From Firm-08 sp045546995 (GTDB lineage: Bacteria; Bacillota; Clostridia; Oscillospirales; QAKW01), in assembly GCA_045546995.1 (NCBI GenBank), contig JAZQDW010000071.1:1-64000 (forward strand): a stretch of 64,000 bases of DNA, given 5' to 3'. The position numbers and the translations under genes are program-made. Numbering within the stretch: position 1 is the first letter of the stretch; every line of letters starts with the position of its first letter. Below the pieces are notes generated by a model that saw only the letters and a program-made list of their open reading frames with translations, did no database searches and was not told the origin of the DNA. Of this stretch, positions 1-8,176 are shown one piece after another.

Positions 1-8
1 TGAGAAGT

Positions 9-245
9 TGGCGTGATACTCTTAACGGAGTATCACGCCAGTTCTATTCGCCTGCGGCGAGTTCTATTGCTACGCAGTGTTATTCGGCTTACGCCGAGTG
101 ATATTTGCTTCGCAAGTTTATGGGCGAATAGAATATCACTGTAGCCGCAAAGCTTCAATATCACTTTCTTTTGGAAATATCTCGCCACAGGCGAGGGTTT
201 TTCAAAAGAAAATATCACGCTGACTTTAGTCAGCATATCACTTAA
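9..245. repeat. Noncoding element built of nested short hairpins
   Basis: A 13-bp perfect stem (TGGCGTGATACTC at 9-21 with 28-40) opens the element. TTCTATTCGCC (42-52) is complementary to GGCGAATAGAA (123-133) and encloses four small hairpins near 48-60, 68-76, 84-97 and 105-115, each with a 3-4 base loop. A second enclosing stem (TTCTTTTG near 162 with CAAAAGAA near 204) holds a CTCGCC/GGCGAG hairpin, and GCTGAC/GTCAGC follows near 222-237. The linker TATCAC recurs throughout. No coding signal accompanies it. It could be a dispersed REP/MITE-like repeat or a structured RNA; no transposase or promoter is visible. Confidence 0.6.
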
Positions 246-256
246 CAGACAAAAAG

Positions 257-296
257 AAAGAGAAGACTCGTTAATATACGAATCTTCTCTTTTTTG
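257..296. terminator. Rho-independent terminator, possibly bidirectional
   Basis: AAAGAGAAGA pairs with TCTTCTCTTT around a loop that pairs further, followed by a T-run on the + strand and a T-rich stretch on the - strand. It lies beyond the 3' end of the AraC gene ending at 503 and may serve it or a gene left of the window. Confidence 0.6.
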
Positions 297-502
297 TTGC
301 TCTGTGGGTTTGGGCTACTGCCCAACTGAATTTGTGCATACAAATACAATGCTGGTTCTTAACAGAAACAGGTATGATTACAAATTTTCCGATAAGAACA
401 ACACCTATTTTCTTGTTTGTTTTTTCTTTTTGTAAAACGAAAACTATGCGAATGTCGCTTGGTTTTTAAAAAGTTTGATCGATGAATCGTAACTACCGGC
501 CG
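297..502. other. Intergenic, nothing recognised
   Basis: About 200 AT-rich bases between the terminator and the 3' end of the AraC gene. No open frame with a ribosome site, RNA gene or repeat was recognised. Confidence 0.5.
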
Positions 503-1252
503 TTATGATTTTGTTCGCAGTTTGCTGGGGGAAAGACCCGTTTCTTTTTTAATAAAATTTGAAAAATAGTAAACGTTGGCAAAACCGCAGGCCTCGGCTA
601 CCTGTTCGATGGTGTAGTATTCCGTCTGTAACAGCGCCTTTGCCAGGCGTAAGCGACTGTTTTGAATATATCGAATAGGGGAGATGCCGAGGCGTGCTGA
701 AAACAGCCGCCGCAGATAGGCACCGGACATACCGTTGCGGCGGGCGATCTCCTCCAGGGACAGGTCGCGGTCGGTAAAGTGATCGGAAATATAGTCCATA
801 ATTTCCCGCAGGGGATCTTCCTCGCCGGTGGCGGCCTCCTGCTCGATCTTAAACATGATCCGCTCGAAGATGGAGGCGCATTCGTATTGATAACCGGGCC
901 CCCGCTTGTTCCAGGCGGACAACAGGTCACGGAATTTCCCTTCGTAATAAGCGGCGTCTTTGGGGGCGAATTTTATAATTTTCGGCGGCAAGGGTGTATC
1001 ACAGGAAAAATGGATAACGATCAGTTCCTCACCACCGGAGATCTGATGATACGGGTAATCGGCAGGGACCAGCAGAATATCTCCCGTTTCCGCCGTTACC
1101 TGCTGGGTGTCGGTAATCAAACGGCTGTCGCCATGGATGCGAAACGACAGGGCGTGAAAGGGGCGGTCGCCGGATTGCAGATTCTGTTGCGCCCAGGAAA
1201 GTTCCAGTACGCTGATGATGCTGGCGCGTATGGCTTTATCACTGAAAAACAT
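503..1252 (-). CDS. AraC-family transcriptional regulator
   Basis: A 249-residue regulator with an N-terminal cupin-like sensor region (about residues 20-90) and a C-terminal double helix-turn-helix of the AraC/XylS type (about 150-249, including LSLEEIARRNGMSGAYLRRLF and VAEACGFANVYYFSNFIKK). The start at 1252 is chosen because GCAGGAGGTGTAGACATG gives an ideal ribosome site; an in-frame upstream extension to 1300 lacks one. It is divergent from the sugar-degradation genes starting at 1410 and probably activates them in response to a sugar. Two CGAAAATT half-sites 21 bp apart lie in the shared promoter region. The ligand cannot be read from the sequence. Confidence 0.92.
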   Translation of the reverse strand: MFFSDKAIRASIISVLELSWAQQNLQSGDRPFHALSFRIHGDSRLITDTQQVTAETGDILLVPADYPYHQISGGEELIVIHFSCDTPLPPKIIKFAPKDAAYYEGKFRDLLSAWNKRGPGYQYECASIFERIMFKIEQEAATGEEDPLREIMDYISDHFTDRDLSLEEIARRNGMSGAYLRRLFSARLGISPIRYIQNSRLRLAKALLQTEYYTIEQVAEACGFANVYYFSNFIKKETGLSPSKLRTKS

Positions 1253-1311
1253 GTCTACACCTCCTGCTTTCAGTATATCCGGCTGTGGGCGGCGTGTCAA
1301 TTGATTTGTTG

Positions 1312-1340
1312 CGAAAATTATAAATTTTGTACCGAAAATT
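1312..1340 (+). promoter_or_regulatory. Tandem AraC-type half-sites
   Basis: CGAAAATT occurs at 1312-1319 and 1333-1340, a spacing of exactly 21 bp (two helical turns), directly upstream of the weak -35 of the 1410 gene. This is the arrangement expected for an AraC-type activator. Binding by the divergent regulator is inferred. Confidence 0.5.
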
Positions 1341-1343
1341 GTA

Positions 1344-1372
1344 TGGTCAGCGTTGGGCCGTGGTGCTATACT
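1344..1372 (+). promoter_or_regulatory. Promoter of the sugar locus
   Basis: A poor -35 (TGGTCA, 1344-1349), a 17-bp spacer and a good -10 (TATACT, 1367-1372). The weak -35 beside phased activator half-sites suggests activator-dependent transcription. Confidence 0.5.
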
Positions 1373-1409
1373 GAAATTAATAATTATAAATTATAAGGAG
1401 AGTTTTGCA

Positions 1410-2447
1410 ATGATCAAGCATACCGCCATCAGCTATTACGGCTTTAATTACGTTGAGCACGCTGAAAAGGATTTTATCGAGATGAAGGAGCACGGTTGTG
1501 ACACCGTCATTTTGGCCATTACCGAGTTTGATATGGATTTCTGGTTTCCCAATATCAACGAGATTGTAAAGACTGCGCACAAATTGGGCCTGCGTGTCCT
1601 GGCGGACACTTGGGGTGTCGGCAAATACTTTGGCGGCGAGCAGGTTTCTCTGTTCCTGCAAAACAACATCCATCACCGTCAGGTAAGCGCTTATACCGGT
1701 GAGGTGCTCAATCACGCCTGCTTTAACACCAATGCCTTCCGCGACTATTTTACCGGTCTGTGTATGAAACTGGCCAGAAATACCGAGGTGGACGGCTTTT
1801 TCTGGGACGAGCCTCATTACGGTTATCCCAAGGCTTACGCTTCCATTACCGGCGGCGCCGGCGACGATTGGTCCTGCCGTTGCCCCGAATGTATGAAAAA
1901 ATTTGAAGAGTACTATGGCTATGAGATGCCCAAGTTTATGAACGATGACGTGAAAAACTTCCGTTGGAGAGAGGCGCTCAAAACGCTGGAGATCACCTCC
2001 AAGGCGCTTAAGGAGTACAATCCGGAGCTGGAGATCACCTGCTGTGTACACGCCACGATGAATTCCTATTACGTTACCGAATTGCGTGGCTATGACAATT
2101 GGGATATGGTTGCCGCTTGCCCTTACTTTGACGTTTTCTCCACCACCATCTGCGCCTGGAATCTGCCCCGTAGCTTTGTGGAGGATATTACCAAGCGTAC
2201 CGTTGCTGTTGCCAAAAAATACGGCAAGGAGAGCGAAAGATGGTTGATGGGTTACAATAAGGATCCCGAGAGATGGGAACAGGTGGACGAGTACGTAGAT
2301 ATGTACGTTGCAGAGGGAGTCGACCGTTTGGGCACCTGGACCTATCGTGGCGGCTACGGTACCGTTGTTGCTGCCCCCAATGCCATCAAGCTGTGGGATA
2401 AGATCGGTGAAAACTATAACAGAGTTTTGAATAAAGAGGATAAATAA
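1410..2447 (+). CDS. Putative TIM-barrel glycoside-hydrolase-like protein
   Basis: A 345-residue protein without a signal peptide, so probably cytosolic. The start at 1410 follows AAGGAG with good spacing. It shows a beta/alpha-barrel pattern, a FFWDEPH segment (about residues 130-136) with acidic residues placed like catalytic ones, and a CRCPEC cluster (about 156-161) followed by FEEYYG, a combination seen in uncharacterised glycosidase-like barrels. It heads an operon with a SIS protein, two Gfo/Idh-like proteins and a GH20-like enzyme, and its stop abuts the next ATG. A role in processing an amino-sugar-containing glycan is inferred; the family is not firmly recognised. Confidence 0.6.
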   Translation: MIKHTAISYYGFNYVEHAEKDFIEMKEHGCDTVILAITEFDMDFWFPNINEIVKTAHKLGLRVLADTWGVGKYFGGEQVSLFLQNNIHHRQVSAYTGEVLNHACFNTNAFRDYFTGLCMKLARNTEVDGFFWDEPHYGYPKAYASITGGAGDDWSCRCPECMKKFEEYYGYEMPKFMNDDVKNFRWREALKTLEITSKALKEYNPELEITCCVHATMNSYYVTELRGYDNWDMVAACPYFDVFSTTICAWNLPRSFVEDITKRTVAVAKKYGKESERWLMGYNKDPERWEQVDEYVDMYVAEGVDRLGTWTYRGGYGTVVAAPNAIKLWDKIGENYNRVLNKEDK

Positions 2448-3197
2448 ATGAACGATTTCGGTTATTATAAGGCAATAGTTGAAAATCTGGAGAAGGTCAA
2501 CGCCACCCAGGAGGAAAATATCAAGGCGGCGGCCAAACTGATGGCGGATGCCATCGAGCAGGATCGTTTGATCCACGTTTACGGCGGCGGCGGTCATACC
2601 ACCCTGCCGGTAGGTGAGATGTTTTTCCGCGCCGGCGGCCTGGCCTGTATCAATCCGTGTATGGAAACGGGACTCAGCGTGTTCAATCAGGCGTTGAAAT
2701 ATCTGGAGTTGGAGCGTACCGTAAATTACGGCGCCTCCATCATCAAATATTATGATCTCAAGCAGGACGACGTGTTGATCATCTTCCACAATATCGGTAT
2801 CAATCCCGCTACCATCGACGCCTGTATGGAGGCCAAAAAGCGGGGAGTGAAGATCATCGCCGTTTCCTCTGCCGCCTGGCAGGAGGAAATGCCCGCCGAT
2901 CACTTTATCCGTCATCCTAACAAGACCAATCTGTATGATTATGCCGACGTTAAGATCGAGGATTTCAATCCCGTAGGGGATGCGGTGGTCAACGTGCCCG
3001 GTCTGGATACCCCCATTGCGCCGGTTTCCAATATCGTTGATTTTTACATTGCGCATCTTCTGGAAATCGAAACGGTGCGTCAGTGCATCGAACGGGGCCT
3101 GACCCCGCCGGTATGGTCCTCGGCCAATACCCCCGGCGGTGATGAAAAGAATGCAAAATATCTTGAAAAATACAGACCGCGCATTAAAATGCTGTAA
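2448..3197 (+). CDS. SIS-domain sugar isomerase-like protein
   Basis: A 249-residue single SIS-domain protein resembling the UPF0309 group. The phosphosugar-binding nucleotide-type fold is visible from VYGGGGHTTLPVGEMFFRAGG (about residues 44-64) through DDVLIIFHNIGINPATIDA and VKIIAVSSAAWQ. SIS domains bind phosphorylated (often amino) sugars as isomerases or as sensors. The ATG follows the upstream stop with no gap, so translation is coupled. In this operon it could isomerise or deacylate the sugar released by the GH20-like enzyme, or act as an etherase; the substrate is unknown. Confidence 0.75.
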   Translation: MNDFGYYKAIVENLEKVNATQEENIKAAAKLMADAIEQDRLIHVYGGGGHTTLPVGEMFFRAGGLACINPCMETGLSVFNQALKYLELERTVNYGASIIKYYDLKQDDVLIIFHNIGINPATIDACMEAKKRGVKIIAVSSAAWQEEMPADHFIRHPNKTNLYDYADVKIEDFNPVGDAVVNVPGLDTPIAPVSNIVDFYIAHLLEIETVRQCIERGLTPPVWSSANTPGGDEKNAKYLEKYRPRIKML

Positions 3198-3211
3198 GGA
3201 GGAAAGAAACA

Positions 3212-3904
3212 ATGCTTCAATTGCAGAAAAAACTGGAGCTGTTGCTGGATAAATACGCCGTCAACAGATCCGTTGAATTGTTGGATGCTACTCACGCCTC
3301 CATCGACGGTACGGTGGTGCCGCTGATGCCTTGGAGAGCAGAGAGAAGATTTACAGAGCTAAAGCTGTGCGTGACCAACGGCACACTGGGGAGCCCCAGT
3401 GTCATTCGTGTGGCCAACACCGCCGCCAAAGGCACTGACCTGATGGCTCTGCTTGCCAGAGAGGCGGATATTTGCAGATTTGTGATGGATTGCGAGATCG
3501 TGTCGGTGATGGTATTTGCCGGTGCGGATTGTATGAATGCGGTACTCAAACTGGAAAATGACGTTGTTTGCACCATCGAGCTGGCGGCCACACTGCCGGC
3601 AGGGGAGCGCCCCGTGGATAAACATGAAATCGCCTCCACCCGCGGCGCCGCTTGCGATAAGGTGGTGGACACCCAGTATATGCAAAGTTCCATTTATTTG
3701 TTGGGCGAGCGCCACGAGGAATATACTGACGTGGACTTTGAACTCTATGGCCTTTCTATGGATGAGATCGCGATCGTACGTGCCGCATTCGAGGCTGCAA
3801 AGCAGAATGACTTTACATCTGCTTTGGCGGCGGAGCAAACGCTGGAGCACTTTGTTGCCTGCGCCCGGAAGTCTATGAATAACTGCGAAAGGGTGGATGT
3901 ATAA
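3212..3904 (+). CDS. Hypothetical protein, resembles an oxidoreductase C-terminal domain
   Basis: A 230-residue protein with AAGGAGGAAAG before its ATG. No N-terminal Rossmann glycine motif is present. The segment from LGSPSVIRVANT to the helical tail FTSALAAEQTLEHFVACARKS reads like the C-terminal alpha/beta domain of Gfo/Idh/MocA dehydrogenases, which forms substrate pocket and dimer sheet. It lies immediately before a complete Gfo/Idh/MocA enzyme (3905), its stop abutting that ATG. It could be a catalytically inactive partner subunit or a small sugar-binding protein. This assignment is by eye. Confidence 0.5.
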   Translation: MLQLQKKLELLLDKYAVNRSVELLDATHASIDGTVVPLMPWRAERRFTELKLCVTNGTLGSPSVIRVANTAAKGTDLMALLAREADICRFVMDCEIVSVMVFAGADCMNAVLKLENDVVCTIELAATLPAGERPVDKHEIASTRGAACDKVVDTQYMQSSIYLLGERHEEYTDVDFELYGLSMDEIAIVRAAFEAAKQNDFTSALAAEQTLEHFVACARKSMNNCERVDV

Positions 3905-4981
3905 ATGAAACCGATCAAAATTGCAATGATGTCCATGACTCATGGTCATACCCGTAAATATTATCAGGTTTTGCGGGACAATCCCAAATTGGAGTGGATC
4001 GCCGTTTCCACCGAAAACGACACGGTTAAAGAGGTCTTTCAGCGGCAGGTGGAGGGCATCCCTTGCTATGATAGTGACGAGGCAATGCTGGACGCCCATC
4101 CCGAGATCGAGGCGGTGGTGATCGCCTCTGCCAATGCCAAGCACCTTGAGCAGATGAAGCTGTGCGCCCGTCGCGGTATTCATATCCTGTCCATGAAGAT
4201 TCCTTCCTTTGATATGGAGGAGTATGATGAAATGATCCGTTTGACCGAGGAGGCGGATATCACCTGCCAGGTCGAGTTGGAACTGCACTACAATCCCGTT
4301 GTCGTTCGCACCAAAGAACTGCTCGCGGGCGACAAGCTGGGCGAAATTGCCGCTTTTAACGCCACCAACGTGACCCTTTCGCCGGTGTGGGCCTTTCCTT
4401 GGCAGGGCGTGCCGGAGGAAAGCTATGGTAAGCGCGTTCCCATTGCCGAGGGTGATCACCGTTTCCGCGGCGGCGCCTTGTGTGACCATCCCCATATTTT
4501 TGATCTGATCCGTGAGATCACCGGTTCGGAATTTGATACCATTTTTGCGCAGGTCGCCCCCAATATCCGTGAGGAACTGGAAGTGGAGGATATGATGGCG
4601 GTCATCGGTAAAATGAAAAACGGCGTCATCTTTTCACTGGATCCCTCCTGGGCCAAAACGGAGGAAAAATTGCCCGTACCCGGCCCCGGCTGGGAAATCT
4701 TCCCCAAGCGTATGGAGGTCAATCTCACCGTGCACGGCGAGAAAGGTACCTTGCTCACCGATTGCTTTGGTCCCAACGTATATCACAACGGCGCCCCCAA
4801 TGACCGTTACACCGTACAGTATACCTATTTTGACGAGTGGGTGGGACTGATCGACGAGTTTGTGGATAATATCCGTCTGCATCGCACACCCAAGATCAAT
4901 CTTCGTTGGCATCAGAATACGATCAAGGCTATGAATGCCGTATACGAGAGTATGGCCACCGGTCAGCCGGTCAAACTGTAA
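3905..4981 (+). CDS. Gfo/Idh/MocA-family NAD(P)-dependent oxidoreductase
   Basis: A 358-residue protein of usual family length. The N-terminal Rossmann part (IKIAMMSMTHGHTRKYYQVL, then a dinucleotide-binding fold to about residue 125) is followed by the alpha/beta substrate domain, with GGALCDHPHIFDLIREITG as the conserved Asp/His-containing helix. The nucleotide loop is unusual: the typical GxGxxG reads MSMTHGHT, so cofactor binding may differ. Members oxidise sugar or inositol hydroxyls. It is translationally coupled to the gene ending at 3904, which may supply a partner domain. Confidence 0.85.
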   Translation: MKPIKIAMMSMTHGHTRKYYQVLRDNPKLEWIAVSTENDTVKEVFQRQVEGIPCYDSDEAMLDAHPEIEAVVIASANAKHLEQMKLCARRGIHILSMKIPSFDMEEYDEMIRLTEEADITCQVELELHYNPVVVRTKELLAGDKLGEIAAFNATNVTLSPVWAFPWQGVPEESYGKRVPIAEGDHRFRGGALCDHPHIFDLIREITGSEFDTIFAQVAPNIREELEVEDMMAVIGKMKNGVIFSLDPSWAKTEEKLPVPGPGWEIFPKRMEVNLTVHGEKGTLLTDCFGPNVYHNGAPNDRYTVQYTYFDEWVGLIDEFVDNIRLHRTPKINLRWHQNTIKAMNAVYESMATGQPVKL

Positions 4982-5002
4982 ACCACACGCATGGAGGTTG
5001 TT

Positions 5003-6382
5003 ATGAAACGTTATTATATCGAGCCGGAAACGACGGCGATCTGCTCTGCCGAGCTGTGCAGCGACGTACTGCGGGAGCTGTGGCAAGGATTTACCTATAC
5101 GAAAAGTTTTGTGACCCTTTTACCTGCCGCTGATACTGCGTTCGTCATTGGCGCGGCTTGTCCCGTGGAAATCCCGGAGGGTAAACAATACGCTGTCTAC
5201 GTAGGGGAGGACGGCATCGCTGTATCTGCTCATACCGATGGTGACTTGATGCAAGGTATCTTTGCGCTGATGCGGCGGATCAAATGTGATTCGCCCGAGG
5301 CGGCCGCGCCGTATCTTGAAACAGGCGTCTTTTTTGACACGGAGGATATCAGCGTGCGTATGGCTCATTTTTGTATCTTCCCTGAAACCACCTTTGACTT
5401 TATGCAAAAGATGATCCGCCTGTGCGGCGCTTTGCACTACACTCATATTATTCTTGAGTTTTGGGGAATGTTGCAATATGATTGTATGAAGGAGCTTGGC
5501 TGGCCCATGGCCTTTACCAAAGAGCAGGCAAAAGAACTTGTTTCTTTGATTCGTCTGCTCGGAATGGAGCCGGTCCCTATGTTTAATCATCTGGGCCACG
5601 CCTCCGGCGTCCGTATGATTAGTGGTAAACACGTGGTATTGGATCAAAATCCTGCTCTGGCCCCCTATTTCGGCGAGGACGGTTGGAACTGGAATATCCA
5701 AAGCGAGACTGTTCTGCAGCTGTTAAAAAATATCAGAGCCGAACTGTACGAGGTGTTTGGCGATTGCGAGTATTTCCATCTGGGTGTGGATGAGTGCTAT
5801 CTTTACGGCACCGATTATGCCCTGGCCGATTCCCTGACCGCCTTTTTGTGCCGTATCACCGGCGAGGTTCTTGCCGAGGGACGCCGCCCGATCATTTGGG
5901 GTGATATGTTTATCAGCCACGAAACACTGGGCACCACGAAGGCGGAATACTCTTGCAACTGTCACGATCAGCGCATTGCCGACAAGGTGCTTTCAGCTCT
6001 TGACAAACGGACGATCATTGCTGATTGGCAGTATCATAAGAAAGAGGGAACCCTTGTTACCACGCCTTACTTTATGGAACGTGGTTTTGACGTGCTGTGT
6101 TGCCCCTGGGAGCGCTGCGAAAACGTCAAGGTCAATATTGATACCGTTCGTAAACACAATGCGCTGGGTGTGATGGAAACCACCTGGCACACCCTGTCCA
6201 AGGGTGGAGCGTTCCTTTTTGATTGCGCCGAACTGTGTAAGCCGGAGAATCGGGACGTAATCTTTAAGGGCGTGTTTGCCTCACCTGCCGCCGCTACGTT
6301 GTTGCGGAAGGTTTGGCCCCGTTTTGACGGATACGAAACCGCCGGCTGGGCCACTTGCCAAATCGAACTTGGTAATCATTGA
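5003..6382 (+). CDS. GH20-like beta-N-acetylhexosaminidase
   Basis: A 459-residue enzyme without a signal peptide. The start at 5003 follows GGAGGTTGTT. An N-terminal alpha/beta domain (about 1-105) precedes a TIM barrel with RMAHFCIFPETTFDFMQKMI, HLGHASG and FHLGVDECYLYG; D263-E264 in the last motif match the Asp-Glu pair of substrate-assisted GH20 catalysis. It would remove terminal N-acetylglucosamine or N-acetylgalactosamine from imported oligosaccharides. It is the last gene of the operon and is followed by a terminator. Sequence is divergent, so exact specificity is open. Confidence 0.8.
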   Translation: MKRYYIEPETTAICSAELCSDVLRELWQGFTYTKSFVTLLPAADTAFVIGAACPVEIPEGKQYAVYVGEDGIAVSAHTDGDLMQGIFALMRRIKCDSPEAAAPYLETGVFFDTEDISVRMAHFCIFPETTFDFMQKMIRLCGALHYTHIILEFWGMLQYDCMKELGWPMAFTKEQAKELVSLIRLLGMEPVPMFNHLGHASGVRMISGKHVVLDQNPALAPYFGEDGWNWNIQSETVLQLLKNIRAELYEVFGDCEYFHLGVDECYLYGTDYALADSLTAFLCRITGEVLAEGRRPIIWGDMFISHETLGTTKAEYSCNCHDQRIADKVLSALDKRTIIADWQYHKKEGTLVTTPYFMERGFDVLCCPWERCENVKVNIDTVRKHNALGVMETTWHTLSKGGAFLFDCAELCKPENRDVIFKGVFASPAAATLLRKVWPRFDGYETAGWATCQIELGNH

Positions 6383-6416
6383 TTTTATCAATCGTTTTAT
6401 ATGTATGATCTTAGAT

Positions 6417-6476
6417 GAAAGCGGTCGGCTGTACCTTTGGTACGGTCGATCGCTTTGCTTTTGATATTTTTTATCA
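6417..6476 (+). terminator. Terminator after the sugar operon
   Basis: AAAGCG...GTACC TTT GGTAC...CGCTTT forms a long, partly interrupted stem (6418-6456), followed by T-rich sequence. It separates the GH20-like gene from the Crp/Fnr regulator. Confidence 0.6.
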
Positions 6477-6483
6477 ATAAGGG

Positions 6484-6512
6484 TTGCAATTTGAAAAAGA
6501 ATCGTTTATAAT
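6484..6512 (+). promoter_or_regulatory. Sigma-A promoter of the Crp/Fnr-type gene
   Basis: TTGCAA (6484-6489), 17-bp spacer, TATAAT (6507-6512). Confidence 0.75.
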
Positions 6513-6524
6513 ATACTCGAAAAG

Positions 6525-6540
6525 TGTCCCAAATGGGACA
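6525..6540 (+). promoter_or_regulatory. Palindromic operator, probable autoregulation site
   Basis: TGTCCC-AAAT-GGGACA is an inverted repeat of the size Crp/Fnr-family dimers bind. It lies just downstream of the expected transcription start, where binding would repress. That the following gene product binds it is inferred. Confidence 0.55.
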
Positions 6541-6555
6541 GTTTGCGGAGGTGAG

Positions 6556-7161
6556 ATGAGATTGGAATGTTTTTTGCTTGCAAACCTTACGGCGCAAGAG
6601 CGTGAGGCGCTGATTGCCGAATTTTCTCCTGCAGAGACTTTTAGCAGGGGAGAAGAATTATATCGTGTCGGTAGTCTCGGCCTGCTGGAGCGTGGGGCGG
6701 CTCGCATTACTCGCTTGACGGAAAGCGGCATCAGTGTTACGGTGCGCGCGCTTTCTTCGGGGGAGATTTTTGGGGCGGCCGGTGTCTTCGGCGATTGGAA
6801 AGGCCGTAGCAGTGTACTTGCTACCGCAACGTGTACGGTACGGTATTTAAGTGAAGAAACGTTGCAAGCGGTGATGCGCGTCCATCCGCAGGTGGCCATC
6901 AACTACATTACCTATCTATCCGATCGGATTCGCTTTTTAAACCGCCGTATGGACGCTTTTGCGGCGGGAGATACGGTGCACAAACTCTACGAGTTTTTAT
7001 GCTCCCAAAGCGATGAGGAGGGCGTCCTGCAGCTGAACTACGGCATGGCGGAGCTGGCGCGACGGCTGAAAATGAGCCGCAGCAGCCTGTACCGCAGTCT
7101 GGACAGCTTAGAACAGGGTGGTTTGATCCACCGCAAAAAGAATCAATTTACCATTGTATAA
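6556..7161 (+). CDS. Crp/Fnr-family transcriptional regulator
   Basis: A 201-residue protein with an N-terminal cyclic-nucleotide-binding-like beta barrel (about residues 10-115, with RLTESGISVTVRALSSGEIFGAAGVFG as the effector-loop region), a dimerisation helix, and a C-terminal winged helix (GMAELARRLKMSRSSLYRSLDSLEQGGLI). No Fnr-type cysteine cluster is seen, so an oxygen-sensing Fe-S centre is unlikely. ATG 6556 sits four bases after GGAGG; a TTG two codons later is an alternative. It is followed closely by an ABC importer operon that it probably controls, and has its own palindromic operator at 6525-6540. Confidence 0.88.
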   Translation: MRLECFLLANLTAQEREALIAEFSPAETFSRGEELYRVGSLGLLERGAARITRLTESGISVTVRALSSGEIFGAAGVFGDWKGRSSVLATATCTVRYLSEETLQAVMRVHPQVAINYITYLSDRIRFLNRRMDAFAAGDTVHKLYEFLCSQSDEEGVLQLNYGMAELARRLKMSRSSLYRSLDSLEQGGLIHRKKNQFTIV

Positions 7162-7174
7162 AGGAGACAAAACA

Positions 7175-8176
7175 ATGAAAAAAGTAATCAAGATCGTCAG
7201 TATTTTACTTGTACTCGTGCTGGGCCTCAGCCTGTGCGCCTGTGAAAAACAGCCTGCCGCCCCGACAGAAAAAGAGCCGGAATATGTGGCTGTGGATATG
7301 AGTGTTGCCTGTATGGCCGGTCCCACCGGCATCGGTATGGCCAAATTGATGAGCGATGCGGCTGACGGTACGACGGCAAACCGTTATACCTTCACCGTTG
7401 GCGAGACGGCAGATGCCTTTTTGGGTAAGGTTATCTCCGGTGATATCAATATTGCCGCCGTTCCCACCAACGTGGCTGTAAAGGCGTACAACAAGACCGA
7501 GGGCAAGATCAGAATGCTGGCGGTCAATACCTTTGGCGCGCTGACCCTGCTGGAAAACGGTGAAACCGTAAAATCTATTGCCGATTTGAAGGGTAAGACC
7601 GTATACGCCACCGGTAAGGGACAAAACCCCGAATATATCGTAAACTATATCCTGAATAAAAACGGCCTCGATCCTGCCAAGGACGTAACCGTCGTATTCA
7701 CGACGCCCGATGAGGTCACCACTGCTTTGGTCGGCGGCAAAACGGACTTTGCCATCCTGCCCGAGCCCAAGGCGACCGCCGCCGTCACCCAGAAAAACAC
7801 TTTGCGCCGCGCCATCAATCTGACCGACGAGTGGGATAAGGTTTCGGACAGCAAGCTGATGATGGGGTGCGTGATCGCACGGGACAGCTACGTTCAGGAA
7901 AACCCCGACGCGGTTGAAAAATTCCTGGAGGAATACAAGGCCAGCATTGAATACGCCAACGCCAATCCCGAGGAGGCAGGCGTAATGTGCGAGGAGGGCA
8001 AGATCATTCCCAAGGCGAAAATTGCCACCGCCTGCATTCCCAACGCTCGCCTGACCTATGTGGCAGGTAAGGAAATGAAGGAAGATATCGCCGGATATTT
8101 TGAGGTATTGTTTGATGCCGATCCCACCTCCATCGGCGGTAAATTGCCCGGTGACGATTTCTATTATGGTGTATAA
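7175..8176 (+). CDS. ABC transporter substrate-binding lipoprotein (NMT1/SsuA type)
   Basis: A 333-residue lipoprotein. The signal peptide ends in a lipobox (LSLCAC, acylated Cys at about residue 22). The mature part has the two-lobe fold of the NMT1/THI5/SsuA group, with MAGPTGIGMAKLM and LKGKTVYATGKGQNPEYIVNYILNKNGLDP typical of this group, whose ligands include alkanesulfonates, taurine, nitrate and thiamine precursors. The start follows AAAGGAGACAAAACA. Its 3' end overlaps the permease by 11 bp. The ligand is not deducible; regulation by the upstream Crp/Fnr-type protein is likely. Confidence 0.88.
   Translation: MKKVIKIVSILLVLVLGLSLCACEKQPAAPTEKEPEYVAVDMSVACMAGPTGIGMAKLMSDAADGTTANRYTFTVGETADAFLGKVISGDINIAAVPTNVAVKAYNKTEGKIRMLAVNTFGALTLLENGETVKSIADLKGKTVYATGKGQNPEYIVNYILNKNGLDPAKDVTVVFTTPDEVTTALVGGKTDFAILPEPKATAAVTQKNTLRRAINLTDEWDKVSDSKLMMGCVIARDSYVQENPDAVEKFLEEYKASIEYANANPEEAGVMCEEGKIIPKAKIATACIPNARLTYVAGKEMKEDIAGYFEVLFDADPTSIGGKLPGDDFYYGV

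Noticed and set aside
33..236. 67-codon frame on the - strand within the hairpin element
   Set aside because: It consists of translated inverted repeats, with no ribosome site or recognisable protein.
1377..3212. 611-codon open frame on the - strand opposite the sugar locus
   Set aside because: It mirrors two well-supported + strand genes, has low-complexity shadow composition and no ribosome site. Similar long antisense frames at 12252-13637, 34046-35689 and 44869-46803 are rejected for the same reason.
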